In this document: piece by piece, positions 11,740 through 22,751 of the stretch
How positions within the stretch are numbered: the stretch's first letter is position 1
Layout: each line of letters begins with the position of its first letter
Origin: Tipula vernalis
Taxonomy: Eukaryota; Arthropoda; Insecta; Diptera; Tipulidae
Length of the DNA stretch: 64,000 bases
Direction of reading: 5' to 3'
NCBI GenBank assembly: GCA_958295665.1
Contig: OY282558.1
Span: 309,786,092 to 309,850,091 of the forward strand
The notes under the pieces: generated by a model
What the model was told of the DNA's origin: nothing
The model's input: only the letters and a program-made list of their open reading frames with translations
Databases searched by the model: none
Translations under genes and position numbers: made by a program

Positions 11740-11928
11740 TGTTGGAGTGAGAACATTTTTTATATCCGTGTAAAAGAGATAAATATGTTATGTATATATA
11801 TCTGCGCTGTGCTTTTATTATTGTCATGAAGTTTATGCTTAACCTAAAGATATAATCTTTGATTTTGTAACGTGAACAGTCGTGTTTTATTCTAATTGTA
11901 TTCTCTCCGAACTAATTATATCCCAACA
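11740..11928 (+). repeat. 3' LTR of the copia element
   Basis: 189 bp, 188/189 identical to the 5' LTR. It is preceded by the purine-rich AGTGGGAG tract that would prime plus-strand synthesis and followed by the GTGCA duplication. Confidence 0.95.
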
Positions 11929-12023
11929 GTGCAGGATTTAAATAAAATTAGCTTGGTTTGAGTTTATATTATGATATAAACCGCAATTTTATAAAAGAAG
12001 AAAAATTGGAAATACAATATTAT

Positions 12024-12920
12024 TTAACTGGAGCGAGATTGGCAATTTTTGTTAGCAAAACTGCGCATTAATAAAATAAAAATAATAATTTGCTGCAATG
12101 TACCATTAGCCATACTGAAATATTTCGTATTGAAATATGTCGCTTTGTCATATTCCGTAATGGAATATTGTTTCAAGTTAGGTAAACGACTTAATGCATA
12201 AATTAAAAATTGTTTTTGAATACTTTCGATTCTCTCGGAATGCGTGTGATAGAAAGGATCCCAAATCACTGAGGCATATTCCAGTATGGATCTAATATAA
12301 GTAACATAGAGAGATTTCAATGTTAGAGGGTCACAAAATTCGCTTCCATTACGCCTAATGAAACCCAATAAGGAATACCCTCTGCTTATAATGTAGTCCA
12401 CATGCTTATTAAATGTAAGGTTGCACGAAAAAATAACGCCAAGATCACGAATATCAGAAACTCTGCTAATTGGTGCAACCATTAAAAAATAAGGGGCCTC
12501 TATGCTATTGTAGATAAGTGTGATCGACAAAAAGATATTATTTTGCATTTGCTCGTGTTCAAGGGCAACTTATTCTGAGCGGACCAATCACAAAAGACAT
12601 TAAGTTCGCCTTGCAAATGCGCAGTGTCAATTAAAGAATTAATTGTAGCATACATTTTTAAGTGGTTAACGTACAATAGACACCTACAAAACTTGAAACT
12701 CTGAATAACATCGTTAATAAATACAGTGAACAGTAAAGGTCCCAGGTAGTTGCCCTGAAGAACACTAGAAGGTATGGCAAATTCGAAGGAATAGATCTAC
12801 AAAATACTCACACGTTGTTGTCTTGATGTCAGATAAGATGCGACCCAATTTATTAGAATGACATCGGATCCGAGCTCAATCAATTTCTGAAGAAAACATT
12901 TTGTGATTTAATCTATCGAA
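12024..12920 (-). pseudogene. Non-LTR retrotransposon (Jockey-like) reverse transcriptase, C-terminal remnant
   Basis: Reading the - strand from about 12920 down gives RT landmarks: FDRLNHKM, then PSSVLQGNYLGPLLFTVFIN (degenerate form of the PQGSxLGPLLF motif), YVNHLKMY where the catalytic YADD should be, and CDWSAQNKLPLNTSKCK. An open stretch (12548-12024) follows with DLGVIFSCNLTFNKHVDYII, GFIRRN and ILEYASVIWDPFY, the conserved thumb/post-RT region of Jockey-type LINEs. The Asp-Asp pair is mutated to Asn-His and several stops interrupt the frame, so it is dead. It lies just after the copia element, inside the FAM107 intron. Confidence 0.8.
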
Positions 12921-12930
12921 AGCTTTATCA

Positions 12931-13828
12931 TGCTTTTTTGGTAGAAAAAGCCGTTCATCGTCTTCTGGAGAAAGATTCAAGGTCGATTTGGAATAGCGTT
13001 CATCAACGGTCATTTGAGGAATTAAAAAATGAGTCACTGCTTCTACTCCTCAGCGTTGATAGATCTCAACACGAGTTTTAAGTTGGGCGATGAGTGGTTG
13101 GCCTGACGGAAAAATCGACAACGAATTCAAAACTTTGTTGCAACGGCCCGATGAGACATCGACGATAAAAAGCTACTCACGTAGCTATTTCTGGTGGACA
13201 AAACTATAGATGGTAACATCGAGTCAACCGTTCAAAGCCGATCACATTGTCAAATTATTTGTCCAGAAAATCCTAGAGTACTGATTTTACCCATGGGAGA
13301 TAACAACTCGACCTTGGTCGAGACTGCAGGTGTTGTTTGTTGAACCATTCCAAGGCAAAATAAGAAGTTAACATCATCTGAATGTGCGATACAGTCGTTT
13401 CGCAGTATCTTCTCAACGCATGGGCTATCTGACATCATAGTTTCCGATATTGGAACTGCTTTTACGAGTACATCGGACCAACCGAGGCAAAACCAACCAG
13501 TAAAACAACTAAGTTGCTTAAAATCGGCAACACCGTTTGGGTTTGGAACTACTCTTGTGACGAAAAATGGGTTCCAGCTACTATCGAATCAGTAACAGGT
13601 CCAGTGTCATACACCGTACAAACTGGATCCGGTACACTTCAACGATGCCATTTCGATCAGTTGAGACCACAATCTGACATGCACCTAGCAACCCTTCCCG
13701 CAATACCGCGACCTTCTACATACGAAGCTGCAAATGATGGTCTGCCAGGATTCAAACTTCAGTCTTGTATCGTATTTTATTTAACAAGAGATAAGTGTAA
13801 TGTACTAATATTTCATTTTACGGGTTAA
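12931..13828 (+). pseudogene. Ty3/gypsy pol remnant (RNase H to integrase C-terminus)
   Basis: Fragments in order on the + strand: a region like the RT/RNase H junction (FEELKNES... near 13015), the integrase zinc-binding end (IKSYSRSYFWW near 13165), and a 104-codon open frame at 13514-13828. That frame contains VWVWNYSCDEKWVPATIESV, TGPVSYTVQT and HFDQLRPQ, which is the SH3-like GPY/F-type C-terminal domain of gypsy integrases. Much of the integrase core is deleted. The whole is non-functional. Confidence 0.7.
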
Positions 13829-14507
13829 ATAACCAGCACTTGTAAAATAAAAATTAACCAGTCTTATTTTGAATATCGTTGCGTATTATATATAAAAAAT
13901 CAAGTACTAAGTAATTAGTAAAAATATTATTTAGTTTTCTGCTCACAATAATAATACATGACTATGATTATGAAAAACAATCCTCTCATCAGGCCACGGC
14001 GGCTTGGCTGATTCTACTACAATTTACATTCTATTTATAAAGAATGTACTGTGTACAGATAGTATTAGCGAATTATACTAGTACAGCCAATTCCCTTACA
14101 AATTTTATTTATCAACATTCATACAGCTATATTCCTCATAATCTCTACTCCAAAATAATTAATTAATTCGTGTAATAGACAAGTTCTGTACTCAATATTT
14201 TTTTAATTTTTAATTTATTTCAAACTAATATTTTCCGAAAAATGTAAGAGAATTTAATCCAGTTTCGAACTGATTATGATTTAGAAAAAATCAATCCTAC
14301 CATACATTTTTCGGAAAATAGTAACCTTTGTGAAACACGCATTGTCTTAGGATCGGTTAATTGGTAATTGTTAAAATATACAAATAATTCACGAGGCATT
14401 AGTATAGTGCCGCAGAAATAGCGAGCCACCATTACATTAAGCTTCTTGTTTTTTCTTACGAATTTTAAAGCAAATAATTAATTTATTTATTTTCTTATCT
14501 ATTTCAG
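13829..14507. other. 3' end of the FAM107 intron, AT-rich
   Basis: No gene. A 14 bp motif CATTTTTCGGAAAA near 14305 is loosely inverted with TTTTCCGAAAAATG near 14230. Ends with the acceptor TATCTATTTCAG at 14507. Confidence 0.5.
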
Positions 14508-14775
14508 AGGCAAAAATGTTTTAAATCAAAAATCTGAATTACAAAAAGTATTACAAAAACAAAAGGAGCGAAATTTTATTTCGGAACAAAAACTCGTACA
14601 GGAACAAACTAAAACAAAAACAATAAATGATGAATTGGATCGCGTGATAATGGAACGAGCACGCCGACTAGAAAATTCCCAAAAAGCTAGCACACCAACC
14701 GAAATCGATAATCACGTAAATCCCGAATATTTAAATGCTAGAGCCAAATTAAGACATACGATTGATACTAATTAA
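14508..14775 (+). CDS. FAM107/DUF1151 family protein, last coding exon
   Basis: The terminal coding exon encodes 88 residues and ends in TAA at 14773-14775. The first base completes the Ile codon begun at 4192, giving ...NQKIGKNVLNQKSELQKVLQ across the junction. It continues with a KQKERN basic block, a long Glu/Lys/Gln-rich coiled coil, ELDRVIMERARRLE, and an NPEYLNARAKLRHT C-terminus. This order (HRELL, then SELQ-VL, basic coiled coil, and a P-E-(F/Y)-x-x-(A/V)R-x-x-LR end) matches the FAM107 family over its full length. The other possible acceptor two bases downstream would hit a stop after five codons, so 14507 is chosen. Together the two exons give about 170 residues, close to the vertebrate length (about 130-145) plus an N-terminal extension. 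Confidence 0.87.
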
Positions 14776-15760
14776 GATTTAATTAATAAGGGACCTAACA
14801 TAATTTTATATAACTTTTAAGTTTTACTAATTGTTTTCTAAAATTTTTTATTTCCAACAAACCATTTCGTTTTAATTTTTTTTTTTTTTAAGTTTTTGTT
14901 TTTATTCAATATTTTTGTTGAATAGTTCTTAGATAAGTATTGTGTATAAATTAAAAAACAAAACAAAAAAAAAGAAGCAATGTGCATAAACGCATTTCGA
15001 AAATTTATAAATCGTGTAATGTTATAAACTCCAATTTGAATATTATATGTAAACATATATATTGTATTAATATAACAGAAATCTCAGAATTCCTCAGAAA
15101 TTTAGAAACCAATAAACTAACGTTATTATATTGCCTTATAGAAATAGTAGCTAAGAGAACTATCATCAAATTTGATACAAATTTATTTTAAAAAACAAAT
15201 AATAATAAATATTTTTGATAGTTACAACAACCGTATATCAAGTTAATAAGTTTTTTTTTTTTTTTTTTGAATAAAAATTTAGTAAAAATATAAAAAAAAT
15301 CTTATGTTACAAAACCTTCCCATTCGCCCTAATATAGAACTGTAGCAAAAGATATGCTTATTCAAATTTAATTTAATAAATTATTATTTGGTATTTTATT
15401 GTATATACGTAAAATAAATTTTGTTTTTGTGGCAAATTATAATGACACGATAAATTTATATATTTGGGTTATTTTCAAATGTATGTATGTATCGCGAAAT
15501 ATGAAAACAAATTTACTCCTTTGTTTAGCTAGAACTACATTTATATTTATAATTAATAATATACATTAGATTAGTTAAATTACTTTAAAAAATAAACCTT
15601 ATTATATGAATATATATTTTATATTATAATTAGCGAAAATAAATTTTTATTGTTTGTTTTCGAATAAAATATTATAATATTTGCGTTATATAATTAATAT
15701 TGTAAATTAATCTCTAACTAAATGAATAAATGTATAAAATTATATTAATTATGTAGTGTT
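14776..15760 (+). other. Probable FAM107 3' UTR and downstream AT-rich DNA
   Basis: Extremely AT-rich, with poly-T runs (14877-14890, 15250-15268) and several AATAAA hexamers (for example near 15400 and 15590). The exact cleavage site cannot be chosen. No other gene is seen. Confidence 0.4.
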
Positions 15761-16742
15761 GTTTTAGTAATTTCGAAACAAAACGGTTTTAAACCCAACT
15801 ACGTTTTTTTTTGCGTGTGATTTAATTTAACACGGTTAAACGGTGTTGGGTGTATGTAGGTATACCTAGGTAACTTCGATCAGAAATTATGGGAATATAT
15901 TAATTCCATTTTCTCTATGCTTCGATGAAATGTCGTGAGTTATTTAATTTGGAAATTTTTAGGCAAGGTCAGTGCGAAACATTGAATCAGAAATATCCCA
16001 AATCCAGAGTTAAAGTAAGAGTTTTGAGAGATGATTTGATTGTAAATGTTAGAACCAAAGTTGTAAGTGGTCCACCACACTATTCTGTATAATTTTCTAA
16101 AAATGTCGTAAAAAGTTCTAAAAACTTTTGAAACTGAAATTGAGGTTATAAATATTATTCATAGATGACGCTACCTTTTATTAACAAAATATATTTATCG
16201 ATGGTTTGGATATTTGCTGACTGTTATATTTCTAAAAATAAAGATATAATTAATCTCCAGCTTAGTCATTTTAATGCGTTTAAATATGTAAAATGAAACA
16301 AAGTCGAATGGAATTAGAAATACAAATTGTACAAATAAAAATTTAAATTGTCATCTTTTAATAAAGCTGGATAATGATATTTTCATGAAAGATGGCACTG
16401 GCCATCGGAGTGAGTTTTGTTTTGTACAGAAACACCTCTAAGACGGATGTTCAAGGGACCGAATGAAATTTCGTCTTTGAGGAGTTAAATGCGTTTTAAA
16501 GGATTGTTACTGAAAAAATGGAGGTAAATATTGTACGAATAACAAAGTTTATAAATGAAATATTTAACCATGTATTTAAATATGTATTTAATTTTTTTTA
16601 TGGTTTCCATGATTATGGATTTCCGTCTTAGAGGAGATATGAATAAATTATTGTCATTTTTCTTTTCAGGCGTAGTGTGCATCTTCGGCTAAATACTAGA
16701 GGCGACTGCAATACACATAAATGATCAATAAGCGGAACAAAT
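15761..16742. other. Non-coding, no identified feature
   Basis: Two similar phrases, TTTCGTCTTTGAGGAGTT (16470) and TTCCGTCTTAGAGGAGAT (16620), are 150 bp apart and may be part of a small repeat. Nothing else is seen before the LINE ORF1 relic. Confidence 0.35.
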
Positions 16743-18960
16743 ATGGAAACTAGTACTCCAGGTGATATACCTGATACTCAGAAATATCGACCTCCTTCGG
16801 AGGTCTGTGTCATAGATTCTGCGGGACCTTCACCTCAATTAAAAGGTTCCTTTATAATCCAGAAACAGCCAAAAAAAATACCTCCACCGCCATCACCATC
16901 ACCAATAGTAATAGATTAAGTTAAAGAGGTTGATTTACTCTATGAGAAAATAAGAACAATAACTACAACTGATAAGTTCATTGCATAGGTGATAAATGGA
17001 AATACCAACAAAATAAACTTAAAGATGGTGAAACTTACAGAGAAATGGCAAAATTGTTAAATGAAGAAAATCGTGTTTGACACACATTTGAAAACAAACA
17101 AACCAGACCAATAAATAAGGGTTATTTCTTTAAACCTACACGTGTAAAACAAAAAATAATTGGTGACCTAAACGCGAAAGGATTTAATGCGAAAGAAGCT
17201 AAAACAGCGATCAATTAAGCTAAAACAGCGAGCCAAAATGCCACTCAACATGCTTTTGTAGACCTCCGATATTGAAAAAATTTATCGAATTAGCTACAGG
17301 GTGCAAAGTTATTATTTAGCCTCTACGAAGATCCAAGCGTATACTGCAATGTCAAGCCTAAGGACATACACACATATATTGCAACAAGGATCAAATTGCT
17401 AGGTAAACATCATACCAGAGATTGCGTAAAAGTTAAATATGTTCAGCCTAAATGCATTCACTCTGGAGAAAGCCGTCCGGCTAACTACAGAGGATGCAGC
17501 GTTGCTATTGAACTAGAAAATATCAAAAACAAAAATGTAAATGGTAAAAATTCACGTTTAATAAAGAATCAAGCAATTAAGAAGAACCAACCCGAAATAA
17601 ATCGTAGAGTGTCCGAAGCTACTCATGGGGAAATGTGTAAAATAACTTACGCTCAAGTAACGATGAGTAATAAAATCGAGGAAGAGCTGCTCGAAATGAC
17701 CAATTTTAAACCAATAATAGTTCTATTTTTATTGTTGGTATTTACTATTGCTCTAGGTTAATAACGAGTAAAGTAAATAACTCCTAAAAGCTATCGCGAA
17801 ATGTAATTGTTAAGCCCTATCAACTGGAAAATCCACCTACTGGCCAACTGATCCAAACAAAGTAACAGGGCTAATTGATTTCTTCCTAATAAAGAACATA
17901 TCTATAAATCATGTACAAGTAGATCAAAGCCAAGTCTTAAATTCTGATCAAAAATCAGTCAGACAAGTAGTGACTACCCGTTTCTAGTAAATAATCACTC
18001 CAATTGGGAATGCTTTAGACTATCCTTAGAAAAAATTATTAATTTAATGGTTCCATTAAAGAACGAGAAGCAATTAGACAAGGGAGGTGGGAAAATATCC
18101 CTGGAATTAAAAAGCAAATCAAGGGAAACAACTACCCTATGGAAATTAGGGAACATACCATCAATATGACAGCAAATAAGGGCCCTTAGGTGGGAAAATA
18201 TCCCTGGAATTAAAATGCAAATCAAAGGGAAACAACTACCCTATGGAAATTAGGGAACATACCATCAATATGAAAGCAAATAAGGGCCCTTCAAGATAAA
18301 ACTAATTTGAACAATCTCACTCAACAATTAAGAAGGAAAATCAAAGAATTCAAAGGTGAGTCAATCAGTAATTATCGGAGAAAATTATCTAACGACAACG
18401 CAGCACAATCATTTTTGAAAGTAACCAAAAGAATTAAAAGACCAATAATGCAGATTCCTCCTAGTGAGAGTAGCAGGTGAGAAATGGGGTAGATATAATG
18501 AATATAAAGCTCGAAGATTTGCTGGACACCTCGAACAAAATATTCCAGCCACAAGACGACCGAACATTGGAAGCCAAAATAATAGCTGCTTAGCTTGAAG
18601 AAAATAAAGAAATCCTACCGACAACAGTAAAAGATGTTCTGCGTGAGATAAAAGTTAATATGAATTCGAAAAAGCTTCTGGTTACGATTTTATTATTGCA
18701 GAAATTTTCAAAGAACTGTCAAGAAAAGCTCTCCAATTTTACAGCATTTAAAATCAAATGTTTAACTAGTGGAAAATTGCAGAAGTATTCATGATCCCAA
18801 AACCTGCGAAACCTCCACACGAAATTTCGTCTTAAAGACTTCGCCATTGCCGGTCATGTCCAAACTCTAGAAGCTATTGGTAAAACGTTTAAATCCAATA
18901 ATCAGTTAAATCCAATATCCAGTTTGGTTTTCATAACCAACACGATTTACTATAAATTAA
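16743..18960 (+). pseudogene. Jockey-like LINE, 5' two-thirds, degraded (ORF1 + endonuclease/RT start)
   Basis: ORF1 starts at the ATG 16743 (METSTPGDIPDTQKYRPP...) and is broken by stops near 16918 and 17080. Further on are the ENKQTRPI motif and, at 17396-17760, a gag zinc-knuckle region (GKHHTRDC, PKCIHSGESRPANYRGC) with most Cys positions partly lost. ORF2 fragments follow: the end of the endonuclease (PNKVTGLIDFFLIKN... near 17855), then RT start motifs EKASGYDFIIAEIFKEL (18668), IPKPAKPPHE (18793) and LPVMSKL (18850). The match stops at QFGFxNQH-like sequence near 18950. The element is 3'-truncated or interrupted there, which is unusual because LINEs normally lose the 5' end. Confidence 0.8.
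18085..18291. repeat. Tandem duplication, 103 bp x2
   Basis: Unit AGGTGGGAAAATATCCCTGG... starts at 18085 and again at 18188. The two copies differ at only about four positions, so the duplication is recent relative to the decay of the LINE that contains it. Confidence 0.92.
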
Positions 18961-19839
18961 CCGTAAACAATTGATTGTGAGCAATTGATCGTACGATAAT
19001 TGATCGTATGATCGTATTGATCTTAAATAAACAAGTAGAGAAGAAGAAGAGTATAATTGAATTTAAATAAAGAATTGAAGTGAATTTTCTAGTTATTTGC
19101 TGAAGTTAATGGTTATATAATTAATTGAGCCACAAAGGAGTAAAGGAATATAGGATTAAAAAAAAAAGAAAATCAAGAGCCAGAGTCGGTCAATTCCACA
19201 AGGCTCCGGCTCCGATTCCGCCTCCTTTAAAGATACGAAAATAAACATAAACTCCGCAGCTCCAACTCCATAACCCTGCTATTTTCACATTTGCTACATA
19301 TAGTATTTCGGTAATGGTAGTAAAATAAAAAGACAAATTCAAATATTTTCTTTGCATAGCAAATGAAAGTATCACTATTTATGAAACTTGTTTTTTATGA
19401 AATTTTGCAAGTTAATATTTTTGAGTTTATTTTTTTAAGATCAAACCATTAATCTTTCTTGGAGTTATTATTGAACCCAACTCGCGAAATTAAAACATAC
19501 TTAAAAATGAATTAATATTTGAATTTTTTTAATTAACGGAACCTAAAATGTATGTAGCCAATATACGTTGGCCGTTACAATTTCAAACTATCGAAAAATT
19601 GTACAACCTACAATAAAAATACCAACAATGGTAAACAAGCGACGGTGTTCATTTTCATTATGTTAAAAAATGAAAAAATCAGTCAGATTGAAATTAGCAG
19701 AAGAGACGGACGAGAAAAAACATGCTGTAAAAATTTTTTGGGGGTTAAAATAAAATGAAAATATTTAAAATAGATATTGTTTTAATCCCAAAGTGGTGAC
19801 CCCGACATGATTAAAACACGCGAAAGTGAAAAATAAGTG
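18961..19839. other. Non-coding
   Basis: Starts with short nested repeats of ATTGATCGTA (18980-19020). A GC-richer patch near 19185-19270 (GGCTCCGGCTCCGATTCCGC) is a local imperfect repeat. No gene seen. Confidence 0.4.
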
Positions 19840-20650
19840 AAAAAACTTAAATGGGTGTCGATGAGCAGATAACAAAGTGGCGCCCACCGTCTCCATATAC
19901 GCGAATGCTACGATTCCACGTTTGCCTATGACGAGACTGATCGATAGTCTAAACAACACGCAACTATATTCTGTAATTCTGGTACCAAGCCAGCAACGTT
20001 ACCACGGATAATAAAATGTATTGTTCCGTAATGGCACAAATTCCGCTCAGCGATCTGGAAGCTATCCAAACGGAAATCGGTCAAGTCCCAGAAAAGGGAA
20101 AGTGTAGGAGCACATAAAGTCAGTGATAGTGGCATTTTCAAAAAAAGATTCCGAGGCTATGCAAAACCGACCCAGTTATATCAAAAATTAAAACATTTAT
20201 CTGAATTCGTTATATTTAAATTGCACTCATCTATCTCTGAGCCGCACGACTACCCGAAATGGCGCACGCTGCAGTTATTCAGATGAAAAGTTCACCAATC
20301 AAGGATCGATTCATAGCAGCCGGCGCATTGGTTGAATCAATTCGTTTATGTACAATCGGCGATGGTAATATTCGCCAAACGACTTCGCAGCTACATATTG
20401 CTTCGTGTAATTCGGAATTTACTCCTGCAGCATCGTCCGAAAACAGTGTACTACAAAAACTGCCATTAAAGTGACTGAGCTTGAACGAAAATACGACAAT
20501 TTCCGCGGTCCCAGTAATTCAGCGAACGCTAACAGACCACGTGCGCGTTCCAATTCCCGTTCGTAGGATCCAAATTGTTGGGTCCATTGGAAGTTTGGCG
20601 CTAAAGCAAACGCCACGTTGATTAGATCTACGTCATTTAAAAAATTTTAG
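19840..20650 (+). pseudogene. Probable gypsy-type Gag remnant
   Basis: Broken + strand frames are GC-richer than the flanks. The clearest piece is at the 3' end (20470-20640): ELERKYDNFRGPSNS, an Arg/Ser-rich stretch, then CWVHWKFGAKANATLI. This resembles the end of insect gypsy/mag-type Gag proteins, where an Arg/Ser-rich tract precedes C-W/F-Y-H-x-x-F/Y-G-x-x-A-x-x-C. The final Cys is lost. An upstream open piece (20259-20474) may be the Gag middle region. No LTRs were found. The family call is tentative. Confidence 0.45.
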
Positions 20651-20792
20651 TTTCTGGCTTTAGTACACTTAATTTTTTATTCAATATTCGATTTTGTTGC
20701 AGTAAAACCTTTATTTTTTTAGCTAACTTGTCCTTTCAATTTTTAATGCGTAAATTTGAAAGTTACATTTTCGATTTAACCGACTATAAACC

Positions 20793-21104
20793 TCAATATT
20801 TTTTTTTTGATTTCCCGCAATTTTTGCATGGAAATAAACTTTGACTTAATGAATTATTGTCAAAATAAAGATCCGGCAATCTGCAGACCTCTTCGTAACT
20901 TAAATTATCACAAACTTCGTCACGTCTAGTGTAAGTTTTTAGACTCGAACTATAAGTAGCGAGATCTATTTCATGAACCGAATTGCAATGTTCGTCAACT
21001 TCCATGGGAATATTATTTTTAATTTGATTGCCAGGATTCAATGTTTCACTTGATATTGAAGCATTCGTTTCTGTTCGGCGGAAAACTTTTTCGTTCAATA
21101 TACT
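20793..21104 (-). other. Unidentified open frame, possible 3' exon
   Basis: An open frame of about 100 codons without an ATG (first in-frame codons AGT ATA TTG) lies 105 bp downstream of the ARF-like gene at 21209-21954, on the same strand. It is acidic and polar, ends with PCKNCGKSKKKY, and shows one CxxC pair. A weak acceptor (CTAAAG) lies at its start. It could be a 3' exon of a gene, an alternative end for the ARF-like transcript, or chance. I recognise no family. Confidence 0.25.
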
Positions 21105-21208
21105 TTAGAAATTTATGACAAATGGTCACTAAATTTAGATTTTTTTTTTTTCGAAGGATGATACCAGTGCCCGCTGCTTGTGGTTAATATTATTATCAAA
21201 TTTTCATC

Positions 21209-21954
21209 CTATTTATTAATTTCATTTGAAAGCCATTCCATCCCTTCAGCCACACCGTACCATTCTTTAATACTGGCAGGTTGAAGTCGCCACTAAAACG
21301 AATTAAAATTTTGTTTAAAAAAAAATGAATAAAAATAAAATATTTGTTTTCGGTTATTTAAATACCGTACATCCCCGATTTTGTTTTAATTGAAAAATCT
21401 CAATGATTTCTTCTTCAGTCAAGCAATTTTCCAAGTCTTGCTTATTTGCTAAAATGAGTATGATTTGAGCCATGTTACTGGTAGAAGTTACCTGTGAAAC
21501 CAAATGCGTATGATAAAATAAGGTCAGTACAAATCAGTGAAATGCTATGTCCAAGTACTTACCAAACAGTTAAAGTTATAGGCTGCTTCAGACACTCTCT
21601 CTTTATCTGTGGCATCCAAAACGAAAACTATCCCATTCGTGCCGTCTAAGTAATGACGCCATAATGGTGTTATCTTGTCTCCGCCACCAACATCCCACAT
21701 TAAAACATCAGAATATTTTAAATGAATTAATTCGACATTATACCCTATAGTTGGAATGGTTTTTAAAAGAGTGTTGGTTTTTAAACGATATAACAAGGAT
21801 GTTTTACCAACAGCATCTAAGCCAACTATAAAAGTAAAATTCATACAATAACAAATATCTGTAAAATTGAATCAAATAATTTCTTACAAATCACTATTCG
21901 ATGTGGCTTTCGACAAAAAAAACGCCCGATCAAATTTGAAACTGAACCACCCAT
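21209..21954 (-). CDS. Atypical ARF-like small GTPase, copy A (4 exons)
   Basis: Exons on the - strand: 21954-21888, 21825-21563, 21491-21366, 21292-21209 (67, 263, 126 and 84 bp), with introns of 62, 71 and 73 bp and GT-AG borders. The product has 179 residues. Gly2 (MGGS) is a likely N-myristoylation site, followed by an amphipathic N-terminal helix. The P-loop is GLDAVGKT (24-31), switch 1 TIPTIGYNVE (45-54) with Thr48, switch 2 WDVGGGDK (66-73), Trp78, and NKQD (126-129). The numbering matches ARF1 residue for residue. Two departures stand out: Gly71 replaces the catalytic Gln71, and the G5 motif CAT (159-161) is SIK. ARF GTPases act on membranes in vesicle traffic; loss of Gln71 predicts poor intrinsic and GAP-stimulated hydrolysis. 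This is a tandem paralogue of the gene at 22752-23500. Start chosen because it gives MGG and full ARF length. Confidence 0.93.
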
Positions 21955-22079
21955 AATAAACGATTACTGTTAAACTACACATTTAATACACTTTATTATC
22001 TGATTAATTATTATTTCATGTTTGACATTTGGCTAGTATGTGGAATTGATCATTTTATGGATTCGAAGAAGAGTTTGAG

Positions 22080-22180
22080 TATGTAATTAATTATTTTGTC
22101 AAGAAAATAAAAGTGTATGCCTAAGTTCAATATTTGTATCTTCAATCTATATTGACAATTATAAATGTGCACGAAATAAT
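22080..22180 (-). promoter_or_regulatory. Conserved upstream block of ARF-like copy A
   Basis: At 22126-22168, about 170-215 bp upstream of the start, is sequence that recurs about 195-240 bp upstream of copy B (23697-23740). Shared pieces, + strand, are AATATTTGTATC, TCAAT and AAATGTGCA, with similar spacing. This suggests the tandem duplication included the promoter, or that the block is a selected element. No TATA box was assigned. Confidence 0.5.
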
Positions 22181-22751
22181 AGTGATTTTGCCGATAGAAG
22201 GCACCAAGTGTCAAGCCGCGCAGAGATATGGATTTTTAAAAGTTAAAAATATTCAACTCATTAATAGAAAAAGGGGCGGTTCTTTTTATCGTTTGAATGA
22301 GTTGATTGATTTAAAACGAGTAGATATGTAAAATCTTAGGATTTCAATACAAAACTCGTGCATCAATATTTAAATTGAGGTAAACATAAAATTCGTGCAT
22401 TGCTGAATAATTGGTGATGTACGAAAGCTAGGGCCTATTATGAAATGTATCCGCGGAACGGATAATTCCTTTTATGAAATATTAATTTGAATTGTCAGAT
22501 TTCATAACGACCAAATGTTTATTAATAAAATTATATCAGATTCCAGAATCGGGCCCAATGAATAACGGGATTTCAGGATTTCCTTTTATATCCTGTACAA
22601 TTTCAACAAAATTAGTCGTGATACAGGGCACAAATTATCGTTATTTGCGTTACAATACTAATAAATCAATTTTTCGTAAAATGTTTTTCAAACTGTATTT
22701 TATAAACATGACAATAAATTAACCTAACTAAACTATAAGTTAAAATTAAAC

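Larger units (their letters stand above)
7495..11928 (+). mobile_element. Full-length Ty1/copia LTR retrotransposon
   Basis: This 4434 bp element is bounded by two 189 bp LTRs (TGTTGG...CCAACA) and a 5 bp GTGCA duplication. It has a primer binding site, gag-pol in copia order (Gag, protease, integrase, RT, RNase H) and a purine-rich stretch just before the 3' LTR. It lies in the FAM107 intron in sense orientation. The LTRs differ at one base, which indicates a recent insertion, but gag-pol carries about two stops and six frameshifts (see the pseudogene entry). Splicing of the host gene around it is presumed because both flanking exons are intact. Confidence 0.95.
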
